Source: Prevotellaceae bacterium
Lineage (GTDB): Bacteria > Bacteroidota > Bacteroidia > Bacteroidales > UBA932
Assembly (NCBI GenBank): GCA_031258755.1
Contig: JAIRMK010000028.1
Coordinates: 1-21,410, forward strand
DNA: 21,410 bases
Direction of reading: 5' to 3'
Under the pieces are notes generated by a model, which saw nothing but the letters and a program-made list of their open reading frames with translations, was not told the origin of the DNA and searched no databases. Positions 1 to 6,301 of this stretch are shown here, in pieces. The position numbers and the translations under genes are program-made. Each line of letters begins with the position of its first letter. Positions within the stretch are counted from its first letter, which is position 1.

Positions 1-308
1 AACGCCGAAACAATGGCATCTTCATCGGTGCCGTAGGCGTCCATCGCGTCGAATAGCTGTTGTGAAATGAGATTTATCTCATTTTTTGACAACGTCAAGT
101 TTGTTTCCGATACGGACAGTCCTGAGACCGTCTCGGTCGCCTTTTCTCCCGCGATTTCTTCCGCACTTTTCTTGATAAATATTTTGTAAACATAATACAG
201 CAGGATAAGGACAGCAAGGATTACAAGTATCCTCTTAAGTGTATATTTTCCAAAAACAGGCTCATTCAATAATCCTGACATATTACTATTGTTCGCGATC
301 TCGTTCAT
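1..308 (-). CDS. Membrane protein with annexin-like GTDEDAI motif (3' end cut by window)
   Basis: A reading frame starts at 308 and runs open off the left edge, giving 102 residues so far. Residues about 26-42 form a membrane segment followed by KK, so the N-terminus is predicted outside the cytosol-facing basic patch or the protein is a type II/III single-pass protein. After a linker, residues 83-102 read as an amphipathic helix followed by GTDEDAI (93-99). This resembles the start of an annexin repeat, where an AMxGxGTDE pattern binds calcium in the classical family. Only part of one repeat is visible, so this is a motif likeness and not a family call. It follows the lysin module in the same leftward transcription unit, so a virion or entry/lysis role is possible. 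Confidence 0.7.
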   Translation of the reverse strand, partial: MNEIANNSNMSGLLNEPVFGKYTLKRILVILAVLILLYYVYKIFIKKSAEEIAGEKATETVSGLSVSETNLTLSKNEINLISQQLFDAMDAYGTDEDAIVSA

Positions 309-312
309 GGCT

Positions 313-399
313 TTAGTTGTTTGTTATTAATTTGTACCCTAATGAACAGGCAAGTAGCAGATAAAGCGCTACGATTGCCCAGTTTAAATATTTATCCAT
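313..399 (-). CDS. Tiny single-TM protein (28 aa)
   Basis: An ATG at 399 opens a 28-residue frame ending 4 bases before the next leftward gene's start at 308. The protein is MDKY, then a hydrophobic stretch (residues 6-22) containing WAIVALYLLLA, then a short polar tail ending in TNN. It resembles the other small TM proteins of this module in size and layout. No family is recognised. It may be a virion membrane peptide or a holin-type protein, but nothing in the sequence decides this. The main support is the fit between neighbours and the clear membrane segment. Confidence 0.45.
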   Translation of the reverse strand: MDKYLNWAIVALYLLLACSLGYKLITNN

Positions 400-455
400 A
401 GCTTCATATTCATAAAAAAAGTTTTCATAAAATTTAGCGGCAAAGTCATAGCTGC

Positions 456-956
456 TTACTTTTTTTTTATCGCGTCAATGTTCGGAAGTTTTGATTTCAC
501 TTCGGCAACGGTTAATTTCCCGTCACGGTTTACGTCGTATATATTATTTTGTGTCGCAATTTTTCCGGCCGACAGGCTCGCTGTCTGCAATACCCAATCA
601 TCCGGCTTGCCGATGGCGGCGGGGAAAAAGGTGACAAAATAAGTGTCGGCGAATGAGTGTATTTGTCCCGAATAGGGCGCATAATATTTATACACAAAAT
701 CGAGTTGCGTAACGGCATCCATGGCGGCCAGCGCTTGCGTGGTGGTGCCTAATGCCTGTGCCGTGTCAGGCATGAATTGGATCAAGCCCGTAGCGCCGGA
801 TATGCTGTTTTTCGCACTCGGCCGCAACCGGCTTTCCTGCCACATGACCCCCATGAGCCAATCAGGATCAATGCCTAATTTTTGGGAAATAATCTTCACT
901 TTCTCCACAAAAGCCGTACGAATAGACGGATACAAGTTATTTTCGTATATAAGCAT
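456..956 (-). CDS. Lytic transglycosylase with C-terminal EF-hand loop
   Basis: This 166-residue protein has the core of a Slt/goose-lysozyme-type transglycosylase. E41 in QESRL is the expected catalytic acid, followed by the GATGLIQFMP block (54-63). Such enzymes cut the MurNAc-GlcNAc bond of peptidoglycan. Near the C-terminus, D141-x-N143-x-D145-G-K-L-T149-x-x-E152 is a canonical 12-residue EF-hand calcium loop. No signal peptide or TM segment is present, so the enzyme must be packaged in the virion or released through a holin. It lies 12 bases after a gene for a membrane-anchored peptidoglycan-binding-like protein, which supports a role on the cell wall at entry or lysis. The catalytic call is good; entry versus lysis is open. 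Confidence 0.85.
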   Translation of the reverse strand: MLIYENNLYPSIRTAFVEKVKIISQKLGIDPDWLMGVMWQESRLRPSAKNSISGATGLIQFMPDTAQALGTTTQALAAMDAVTQLDFVYKYYAPYSGQIHSFADTYFVTFFPAAIGKPDDWVLQTASLSAGKIATQNNIYDVNRDGKLTVAEVKSKLPNIDAIKKK

Positions 957-968
957 AAATGTTTAATT

Positions 969-1319
969 TTATTCGATTAATAATGCGATGATCGCCTTGT
1001 ATTTTTCTTCAGAAACACTACCGCTAACACCAAAGGCGTAGTATAGTGCCTCTTCTGTTTTGTCGCCCCAAATCCCGTCTTCCGCAAGCGGTTCCGTATC
1101 GGTGAACGAGCCGGGGTAGCGGCGCATATATTCATTGGCCGCCTGCTGGAGCTTCAGGACGTGCTCACCCCGATCGCCAACCTTAATGGGGAACACTGTC
1201 CCGGTTGTTTCTTCCTCCTGTTTTTTCCGCTCTCTTGTTTTCAACGCGAAAAATACGGTGAGCCCGATGCAGACAACGGCAAGCGCAGTAAACAGTATTA
1301 TTTTATGTTGTTTACTCAT
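969..1319 (-). CDS. Membrane-anchored peptidoglycan-binding-like protein (116 aa)
   Basis: Residues 7-27 form one membrane segment followed by a charged stretch (KTRERKKQEEE). Residues 44-115 have the PG_binding_1 pattern: KVGDRGEHVLKLQQAAN, then a loop with EDGIWGDKTEEAL. This three-helix fold binds peptidoglycan in many amidases. The start codon overlaps the stop of the upstream gene as ATGA, so translation is probably coupled. It looks like a divergent paralogue of that upstream 103-residue gene. The likely role is to dock a virion protein or the adjacent transglycosylase to the cell wall. Confidence 0.75.
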   Translation of the reverse strand: MSKQHKIILFTALAVVCIGLTVFFALKTRERKKQEEETTGTVFPIKVGDRGEHVLKLQQAANEYMRRYPGSFTDTEPLAEDGIWGDKTEEALYYAFGVSGSVSEEKYKAIIALLIE

Positions 1320-1627
1320 GGGGTAATCAAGGCCAAAAGTTCGTTGTATCTATCACGCGTCAGTGCTGTGCTGTAGAGCGCACGCACGGCGTTATCCGTT
1401 TGTTCATCATATATCCCGGTAACCGGCAGCGGCGCCAGGTGCGCATATACCGATGTGGGCAGATAGGCATTAAGCGCCTGCTGCAGGGCGGCCACTTCTG
1501 CGCCTTTGCTGCCGACTTTCAATGGAAATTCGGCAGGATCGCGCAATGGATCAAAGCGGAACACGAAGTAATATATGCAGAAACCCGCAACAATCACTAT
1601 CAACAGGATGAACATGCCTTTTTTCAT
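1316..1627 (-). CDS. Membrane-anchored peptidoglycan-binding-like protein (103 aa)
   Basis: This protein has an N-terminal membrane segment (about 5-24) and then a domain from residue 34 with KVGSKGAEVAALQQALN and later TGIYDEQTDNAVRAL. This is the same pattern as the next gene and as PG_binding_1 domains, though DGxFG is altered to TGIYD. It ends in an ATGA overlap with that gene. Two tandem anchored wall-binding-like proteins beside a transglycosylase suggest a cell-wall penetration set. The pattern is visible; the function is inferred. Confidence 0.7.
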   Translation of the reverse strand: MKKGMFILLIVIVAGFCIYYFVFRFDPLRDPAEFPLKVGSKGAEVAALQQALNAYLPTSVYAHLAPLPVTGIYDEQTDNAVRALYSTALTRDRYNELLALITP

Positions 1628-1630
1628 TAC

Positions 1631-1735
1631 TTATTCCTTAGTCGTGGTGTCGGTATCCTTTTTCTTAAAAAAAACAAAATACGCGACAATGGCCATCACG
1701 GCCACGGCAATCCAAATCATTTTCTTATTTTTCAT
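1631..1735 (-). CDS. Tiny single-TM protein (34 aa)
   Basis: A 34-residue frame lies between two real genes, starting at 1735 and ending 3 bases before the 1627 start. It begins MKNKK, has a membrane segment at about residues 6-23 (MIWIAVAVMAIVAYFVFF), then KKK and a Thr/Asp/Glu-rich tail. The layout is the same as that of the 54-residue protein at 5535-5699: TM, basic stop-transfer, Thr/Glu tail. No family is recognised. Candidate virion membrane peptide. Confidence 0.6.
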   Translation of the reverse strand: MKNKKMIWIAVAVMAIVAYFVFFKKKDTDTTTKE

Positions 1736-1751
1736 ATTTTTAGAAATTAAA

Positions 1752-2138
1752 TTATTTTTTAGCAATTTTCACAAGCAAAAATACAAGCGACATAAAGAGC
1801 AGCAGGCGAATTACAACGCTCATCCGGTGTATTTCCCGATACCTGTTGTACATGATTGCCTGGGCATCGGTAATGTCCCAGTCATAATAATCGGGCAAAT
1901 CGGCATAGTAATAATTCGTGTCGATGCGCTTATTGTTGCGTCTGTGTGTTTTTCGCGGCGCGTCATATACGCTTGAAGCGCCCGACAGACCTGTTCCTGT
2001 TTCAAACATGGTTTCTACTGTTTTAGTGTTAATATTGTTGTTGTACATCCGCATGATGTCGCCTACATCAATCCCGGTTCTATTCCGGTAGGGCAGGTAC
2101 AGCCGCGCGGCTTCCAGGAGATTTAAGCTGTTTTCCAT
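1752..2138 (-). CDS. C-terminal-anchored protein of unknown function (128 aa)
   Basis: Residues 1-100 are polar and rich in Asn, Asp and Tyr, including a run NYYYADLPDYYDWD near 75-88. Residues about 107-124 form a C-terminal membrane segment ending in KIAKK, so this is a tail-anchored layout. The first codon lies 59 bases inside the upstream gene; a later Met (residue 29, MRMYNN) would remove the overlap, so the start is uncertain. No family is recognised. The same soluble-head, C-terminal-TM plan recurs in several neighbours, as expected for proteins embedded in a virion membrane. Confidence 0.7.
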   Translation of the reverse strand: MENSLNLLEAARLYLPYRNRTGIDVGDIMRMYNNNINTKTVETMFETGTGLSGASSVYDAPRKTHRRNNKRIDTNYYYADLPDYYDWDITDAQAIMYNRYREIHRMSVVIRLLLFMSLVFLLVKIAKK

Positions 2139-2718
2139 ATTTTTTATAAATCAAATAAAACGTAATACATACAAGCAGTAACCATAACCATGAAGATTTA
2201 AAAAATGACGAAATGGAAGACACTTTAGAGATTACGGCATCAAAAGGGATGGATTTGGTAATGTTATCTTCCAATGCCAGCTTGCGGGTGGCATAGGCAC
2301 GGTCGTTTTTTGAAATCCAAATGGTGGAGTGATCCCCCGGCTTTGTGCTGACAGTGAGCGCATACGGCACGTCGATGGTTTTTACGCGGTAATAGTTCTT
2401 GTATACACGCGAATCTTCCATCTCTCCTTTGTATACCGCAGACTTTCCCTTTAAACGTGTGTGGTAAAATGCTTTTTCGCCGGCAGCAAACACGTGGTCT
2501 AACGTTGGAGTGAATGAAGAACGTCCAATATATGCAGGCGGTATTTTATTAGTATTGGCAATAGCGCTCAGCAAACTCTCGTAGATAATACCGTTTTTAT
2601 TCAGCCAAAAAACCGCGTTCGGTCGCGCCTTTTCGGGAAGGGGGGTAAGAATTATTGTGGGCGACGTTTCCCAGTCAATAACCACACCGCGCGGATATAT
2701 GTTACCAAATTTCCCCAT
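2080..2718 (-). CDS. C-terminal-anchored protein of unknown function (212 aa)
   Basis: The soluble head (1-170) is mixed beta-like sequence with several FW/YY aromatic pairs. It is followed by a membrane segment at about 176-191 (WLWLLLVCITFYLIY), then YKKYGKQ and a short Pro/Ala tail. No signal peptide or known motif is seen. It sits between a 70-residue TM protein and the 128-residue protein in the same leftward chain. With its size and anchor it could be a minor capsid, vertex or penton-associated protein, but nothing in the sequence proves that. Confidence 0.75.
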   Translation of the reverse strand: MGKFGNIYPRGVVIDWETSPTIILTPLPEKARPNAVFWLNKNGIIYESLLSAIANTNKIPPAYIGRSSFTPTLDHVFAAGEKAFYHTRLKGKSAVYKGEMEDSRVYKNYYRVKTIDVPYALTVSTKPGDHSTIWISKNDRAYATRKLALEDNITKSIPFDAVISKVSSISSFFKSSWLWLLLVCITFYLIYKKYGKQLKSPGSRAAVPALPE

Positions 2719-2721
2719 ATT

Positions 2722-2934
2722 TTAAGCTTTTTTTTTGATTTTAATAGAATATATAATTACAAATGCCACTATAAGAAGCAGAGAAAAACCCACAACAACT
2801 ATTTTTTGCTCATCTGCTATCACACTGTCTAACTGAAGCGTATTTACTAATGCGGCCGTTTTTTTGGCTGCGGATAACGAGTGTTGTGATAGAACTTGCG
2901 CCTCCTGCATCGCGTAAATGTCATTAATATCCAT
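2722..2934 (-). CDS. Small single-TM protein (70 aa)
   Basis: Residues 1-43 form a likely amphipathic helix rich in Ala, Gln and Ser. Residues about 45-63 form the membrane segment (VVVGFSLLLIVAFVIIYSI), followed by KIKKKA. The gene ends 3 bases before the next start. No family is recognised. The short helix plus TM is typical of minor membrane proteins of tailless phages. Confidence 0.65.
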   Translation of the reverse strand: MDINDIYAMQEAQVLSQHSLSAAKKTAALVNTLQLDSVIADEQKIVVVGFSLLLIVAFVIIYSIKIKKKA

Positions 2935-2942
2935 AGATATAG

Positions 2943-3359
2943 TTACTTTTTGTTTTTCGACTTAAAATAAAAATATACGGCTATGGCTATGCCGGCAATG
3001 AAGATGTACACAAAAATGTCATTGTCGGTTGAAAGTTTGTAGGCGCCCGACAGGATATTCCCTTCAATCTCGGTTTGCAGCTGCTCGGCGCCCACATTTA
3101 TATTGTTTGCGGCCAACACTTTTTTTGCAATGTTTGCAATGTTCTCGGCATCATACGACACATTCAGATCCCCATACTTTTTATTCTTTTTATAGTAGGT
3201 AGCGATAATGTCTTTGATTATCTTCTTCCCTTTTTCGGGAACAGGCAAAACCGGATTTTCGGGAAGTTCGGGGAGTAGCCCCGGCACTATCGGTTCCGGA
3301 GGCGCCGGGATCAGATCATCATCAGGGATCAATTGATCATAAAATAATTCTTCTTCCAT
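2943..3359 (-). CDS. Proline-rich N-terminus, C-terminal-anchored protein (138 aa)
   Basis: The first 43 residues are acidic then strikingly Pro-rich (IPAPPEPIVPGLLPELPENP). A helical middle follows, with INVGAEQLQTEIEGNILSGAY. A membrane segment lies at about 115-132, ending in FKSKNKK. A stiff Pro-rich arm on an anchored protein could reach from a membrane to a capsid shell, but this is inference. No family is recognised. It starts 2 bases from the stop of the upstream 97-residue gene, tightly within the operon. Confidence 0.7.
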   Translation of the reverse strand: MEEELFYDQLIPDDDLIPAPPEPIVPGLLPELPENPVLPVPEKGKKIIKDIIATYYKKNKKYGDLNVSYDAENIANIAKKVLAANNINVGAEQLQTEIEGNILSGAYKLSTDNDIFVYIFIAGIAIAVYFYFKSKNKK

Positions 3360-3361
3360 AG

Positions 3362-3655
3362 TTACTTTTTAATTAAAAATACAATACCTGCTATTACAAT
3401 GCCGATCACCAGCGCACCTGTTTGTAGCCCAGCAATGGAAACCTCTTTTTCCTTTAACGCGAACAGGCCGTTAAACTGGTTGTTAATGGCGTTCTGGTCG
3501 GATAACTGTTTATTTACATCGGCGCCTATTTTTGAGGCTTCGAGCTGTGCCGCCGCACTTGCTTCGATCGCGTCGCTCGTTTTATTTGCGCCCACCAGGC
3601 TCATTATGCCCGACCCTATCGCGGCTACGGCTGCTATAATTGCTGATGCTATCAT
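3362..3655 (-). CDS. Two-helix hydrophobic protein (97 aa)
   Basis: An Ala/Ile/Gly-rich hydrophobic segment at residues 2-22 is followed by a long Ala/Gln/Asn helix (27-70). A second membrane segment lies at about 77-94, ending in KK. This could be a hairpin or a protein with an N-terminal fusion-like helix. The start overlaps the upstream metalloprotease-like gene as ATGA. The family is not recognised. A virion membrane or DNA-delivery role is possible. Confidence 0.65.
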   Translation of the reverse strand: MIASAIIAAVAAIGSGIMSLVGANKTSDAIEASAAAQLEASKIGADVNKQLSDQNAINNQFNGLFALKEKEVSIAGLQTGALVIGIVIAGIVFLIKK

Positions 3656-4230
3656 ACTTTTTTCTTCGTTAAAAAAATCAACACAAAAATGAACACAATA
3701 AACCCGAACAGTAAGATGAGCGTTGATGTGCTTATTTTAAAATCTTCGGCCATGGTGGAAAGCGACGTCTCGTTGAGCAGGTTAACCATATACCTGTTAT
3801 ATGATTCTGTTCCAGAATTTTGATAAGGAGTATATTCAAAATATGCGTATCTGTTCATTTCGTCTAATTCTTTTTGCGCGTTTGTGTTACCATGTGCCGC
3901 GTCCCACGCTAAGGCCCTTATTAGTTGTTGGCGCAAACGTTCATCATGCACCGGATGCGTAAAGGGCAGGGCCGTCTGAAGCGCTTTCACGCTGTTTCGT
4001 AACGAGTAGGGCTCCGTGCCTGCCAGGGCGTCAAAGGCGTAACTGTCGGCCGCTATTTCATTGAACGTATTTAGTTTTATGTGTCCTTTTTCGTGAAGCA
4101 GGATGTAGCGCTTCGTAAAGTCATCATATTTGTTGAACACAGGAGAATTGACAGTAATCACGCCTTCCTGAAGGTCGGCCAGCGCCGGCGAGGTCTCGCG
4201 CGGGAAAAGATTTCTGTAAACTATCCTCAT
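3652..4230 (-). CDS. M48-like HExxH zinc metalloprotease with C-terminal TM
   Basis: Starting at 4230, where ATGA overlaps the upstream stop, the protein is 192 residues. The open frame extends upstream to 4296, but that would overlap the previous gene by 70 bases. H46-E47-K-G-H50 is a gluzincin zinc site, with E58 of NEIAAD as the likely third ligand. THPVHDERLRQQL (91-103) follows, like the THPxxxxR block of M48/M56 peptidases. Residues 169-187 form a membrane segment, so the catalytic head is membrane-tethered. In M48 enzymes the TM segments are usually N-terminal or flanking, so this is a reduced form. Its position next to the candidate capsid gene suggests virion maturation or entry. The zinc-site call is good; the role is unknown. 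Confidence 0.75.
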   Translation of the reverse strand: MRIVYRNLFPRETSPALADLQEGVITVNSPVFNKYDDFTKRYILLHEKGHIKLNTFNEIAADSYAFDALAGTEPYSLRNSVKALQTALPFTHPVHDERLRQQLIRALAWDAAHGNTNAQKELDEMNRYAYFEYTPYQNSGTESYNRYMVNLLNETSLSTMAEDFKISTSTLILLFGFIVFIFVLIFLTKKKV

Positions 4231-4763
4231 TTCTTCATGGCCAGGAATATTACAACCACGATTAAAATCAACGCTACCGCCCCGCCAACAACCCACAACG
4301 CCGTATTACTGCCGCTGCCACTGTTGGCATTGGGCTGCACAATAATAGGGGTATTGGCGCCCGGCTGTACAACAGTGGTTGAACCGCTTGAACCACCTCC
4401 CGAAATTGCATTGTAGGCATTTATACCGGTGTTGAATAAGGTATTAACCCATCCAAATATACTATTCCAATCTGTTCCGCCACCGGTGGGCGCATCATCG
4501 ATACTACTGGTGGGGCCTGCCTGAATCCCAAGGTCTTGTCCTGTGGTGGTGTCGAAACCCACTACAGTTCGTTGCGCGTCGGCCACCATTTTCGCAAAGT
4601 CGGCGAAAAATGGTTTGCCATGCAGTTCCACACCGGTGATGACGCCCGACACATTCAGGTTCGCTTTCAGGTGATACTTGCTGAACAGTGCGCGGAGCCG
4701 GTCGGGCCCCGCGATCTGTACAAGGTCTTTTAACCTGTTTATTGCTTCACGCTTATTCATCAC
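4227..4763 (-). CDS. C-terminal-anchored protein with Gly/Ser linker (178 aa)
   Basis: Residues 1-75 look folded. Residues 76-153 are low-complexity Gly/Ser/Thr/Asn/Pro. Residues 155-175 form the membrane segment (ALWVVGGAVALILIVVVIFL) ending in MKK. This gene directly follows the candidate capsid gene (12-base gap). Head, flexible stalk and anchor is a plan used by capsid-to-membrane linker proteins, but no homologue is recognised. The alternative start is the second Met. Confidence 0.7.
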   Translation of the reverse strand: MMNKREAINRLKDLVQIAGPDRLRALFSKYHLKANLNVSGVITGVELHGKPFFADFAKMVADAQRTVVGFDTTTGQDLGIQAGPTSSIDDAPTGGGTDWNSIFGWVNTLFNTGINAYNAISGGGSSGSTTVVQPGANTPIIVQPNANSGSGSNTALWVVGGAVALILIVVVIFLAMKK

Positions 4764-4775
4764 ACAGAAGTTAAA

Positions 4776-5510
4776 CTATTGTGCGACTGCTTTCGCCAAT
4801 ACCTGTTCGTAGCGCTTAAATTCTTCCTGCAAGTTGGCAGCAGAATTGTAAATAGCGCCTACACTCCACAGGAAGGATACGGTGCGTCCCGGCAGAATGG
4901 TGGTGTACATTAACACCTGATCACTCATCTGGAAGTCCGGGAGCGGAATATCCGCAATTTTGTCGTTCGTCTGATTGGCGGTTTTGTAGTTCGCCGGCGT
5001 GATGCGGGCGTCGCCCATTGAGCGGAACGGTGACAGGAACACAATTTCAATGTTGTTTTCGAGTTGCGCGGCTTCGTCCACGGTTACCTTCAGGTGCGTG
5101 AAGCGGAGCGGGTTCAACTTGGCAAAGTTCAACAGCTCGGAGATGTTGTAAGGCTCTCCTTTCGCGGTGAGTTTGTGGGTAGCATCGGCAGCCACTATGT
5201 CGCCTTCAGCCAGAAGGGCGTCGGCGCCTATTTTGCGCGATGCATTGATTTCGTCCAGCGAGCCGAAATATCCGGGGCACAATACCACGCGGGCAGGCGT
5301 GGCGAGCCCGTTGGAGATGACATATTTTGCGGTAAAATTACTGTTAAGTGCATCTACGGCATTTTCGGCCGACGCGCCATAAAAGGGCACGCCACGGCGG
5401 GCGGCAGCCAAACGTTTTTCATCGGTGAAATTCAATCCCTCAAAACCGGGACGGCCACCATTGAAGCGGGCGGATAAAGATCGCCCAAAAGGTACTTTAT
5501 TCATATTCAT
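4776..5510 (-). CDS. Candidate major capsid protein (244 aa)
   Basis: This is a 244-residue soluble protein without TM or signal peptide. From about residue 55 onward it is mostly short beta-like stretches alternating with loops: KYVISNGLATPARVVLCPG, LRFTHLKVTVDEAAQLENN, IEIVFLSPF and VLMYTTILPGRTVSFLWSVG. This fits an all-beta capsid fold. The size is near that of small double-jelly-roll capsid proteins such as PM2 P2 (about 270). It is the only large soluble non-enzyme in the module and is surrounded by membrane proteins, one Walker ATPase gene lying upstream. The likeness to FLiP/PM2-type capsid proteins is from plan and length, not from an alignment. An alternative is a minor structural protein. 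Confidence 0.5.
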   Translation of the reverse strand: MNMNKVPFGRSLSARFNGGRPGFEGLNFTDEKRLAAARRGVPFYGASAENAVDALNSNFTAKYVISNGLATPARVVLCPGYFGSLDEINASRKIGADALLAEGDIVAADATHKLTAKGEPYNISELLNFAKLNPLRFTHLKVTVDEAAQLENNIEIVFLSPFRSMGDARITPANYKTANQTNDKIADIPLPDFQMSDQVLMYTTILPGRTVSFLWSVGAIYNSAANLQEEFKRYEQVLAKAVAQ

Positions 5511-5534
5511 TTTTTTTAAATAAAACGGTTAATA

Positions 5535-5699
5535 CTATTTTTTCTTGAAGCCCACGAAGGAGGGGGTCGTCTCTGTTGCTGTTTCACCTTTTTCGGTCAC
5601 ATAATTTTTCTTCACGAAAAAGGTTAAGGAAATAACAAGCACAATAAGCGCTATCACTAAGTAGCTTACTGTAGAAGTCCGATTTAAAACACTGTACAT
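5535..5699 (-). CDS. Tiny single-TM protein (54 aa)
   Basis: An ATG at 5699 opens a 54-residue frame just upstream of the candidate capsid gene. Residues 12-29 form a membrane segment (SYLVIALIVLVISLTFFV), followed by KKNYV and a Thr/Glu tail ending in GFKKK. The layout matches the 34-residue protein at 1631-1735. It is the first gene of the capsid operon after a 250-base noncoding stretch. No family is recognised; candidate abundant virion membrane protein. Confidence 0.65.
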   Translation of the reverse strand: MYSVLNRTSTVSYLVIALIVLVISLTFFVKKNYVTEKGETATETTPSFVGFKKK

Positions 5700-5952
5700 A
5701 TTTTTAAATTTTAAAGTTTTGTCGGAAAAAAGTGGAAGTGAATAAATAAGGGAAAAAAGGATTCAACGAATTGATTATTGTAATATTCCTATTCTTCAAC
5801 ACAATACTTGTTTACACAATCCACTTTAAAACATAAATGGGTTATACATTTCAATGTTTTTAAAATGCAAATATGAGGTATCGTATTGCAGTGGTTGGCG
5901 GTTTCCGTCGGTTTCCGCTGTTTTCCGTTGCTTTCCGTCGGTTTCTGCGGTT
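5700..5952. other. Noncoding leader region of the capsid operon
   Basis: No convincing gene is seen in this 253-base stretch. It holds A+T-rich DNA on the capsid-gene side and a five-unit 10-bp repeat on the other. A minus-strand promoter for the 54-residue gene must lie here. I see TTTG at about 5877-5880 read on the minus strand but no clean TAnnTTTG at the right spacing, so the promoter is not assigned. Confidence 0.5.
5901..5950. repeat. 10-bp tandem repeat, five units
   Basis: Five consecutive 10-mers start at 5901: GTTTCCGTCG, GTTTCCGCTG, TTTTCCGTTG, CTTTCCGTCG, GTTTCTGCGG. The core TTTCCG recurs exactly every 10 bases, one helical turn, so the same motif faces one side of the DNA. It begins 2 bases after the HTH gene at 5953-6141 ends and lies upstream of the capsid operon. 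A protein-binding or DNA-bending site is likely; which protein binds is unknown. Confidence 0.8.
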
Positions 5953-6141
5953 TTATTCGTCAATAATTACCAATTTATCGACCAAAAAACGGGTTTGTTC
6001 GGGCGAGAAAATTTTTTGTGTTTTGCGGTAGCCCATAGCAGACAGTTCGGAGAAATAGCGTACATTCAGGTATTTCCGGAATGTCGTTTCCGACAAGCCC
6101 GACCTTATTCGTAATTCTTTTTTTGATATAAGACGGCTCAT
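5953..6141 (-). CDS. Small HTH protein, DUF4248-like (62 aa)
   Basis: The protein starts LISKKELRIRSGLSETTFRKY, a helix-turn-helix pattern. It ends with MGYRKTQKIFSPEQTRFLVDKL, a block like that seen at the end of the small DUF4248-type proteins common on Bacteroides mobile elements. It is shorter than those (about 70-90). It stands alone between the ATPase gene and the capsid operon, with a 10-bp phased repeat just downstream and a plus-strand promoter facing away 4 bases from its start. A regulator of late genes or of the divergent RNA is likely. The DUF link is a memory-based resemblance. Confidence 0.6.
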   Translation of the reverse strand: MSRLISKKELRIRSGLSETTFRKYLNVRYFSELSAMGYRKTQKIFSPEQTRFLVDKLVIIDE

Positions 6142-6144
6142 AGT

Positions 6145-6174
6145 TTTGGAATTGTAAAAAAAGTCGTATCTTTG
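6145..6174 (+). promoter_or_regulatory. Bacteroidetes-type promoter for a plus-strand RNA
   Basis: TTTG at 6145-6148 and TATCTTTG (TAnnTTTG) at 6167-6174 are 18 bases apart, matching the -33/-7 pattern of Bacteroidetes sigma-ABfr promoters. Transcription would begin near 6181 and run rightward, against the direction of the surrounding genes. Confidence 0.7.
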
Positions 6175-6180
6175 TATTGA

Positions 6181-6266
6181 GTTATGCCGGGTGCATGGAC
6201 TTAAAAGCCATTGGAGAGTAGCTCAGAAACTACATTTGTAAACCCAATGGCTTTTGTTTGTATTTT
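6181..6266 (+). ncRNA. Candidate small RNA ending in a strong hairpin
   Basis: Downstream of the promoter at 6145-6174 there is no gene, only about 85 bases. AAAAGCCATTGG (6203-6214) pairs perfectly with CCAATGGCTTTT (6244-6255), enclosing a 29-base loop that contains a small GTAG/CTAC stem. The 3' side runs into GTTTGTATTTTTT. Promoter, 12-bp stem and T-rich tail together suggest an independently transcribed small RNA or attenuator-like leader. It could instead be only a terminator for the ATPase operon coming from the right, though the T-tract lies on the plus strand. No Rfam family is recognised. Confidence 0.5.
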
Positions 6267-6301
6267 TTCATAACGTTATTTTAAAATTGCAAAGGTAGTA
6301 T

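Noticed and set aside
4231..4296. Upstream extension of the metalloprotease gene
   Set aside because: It would overlap the previous gene by 70 bases, while the ATG at 4230 forms the ATGA coupling used elsewhere in the operon.
6211..6235. GTAGCTCAG as a tRNA D-arm, hence a tRNA or attachment site
   Set aside because: No acceptor stem, anticodon arm or T-arm can be fitted; the bases lie in the loop of a clear hairpin.
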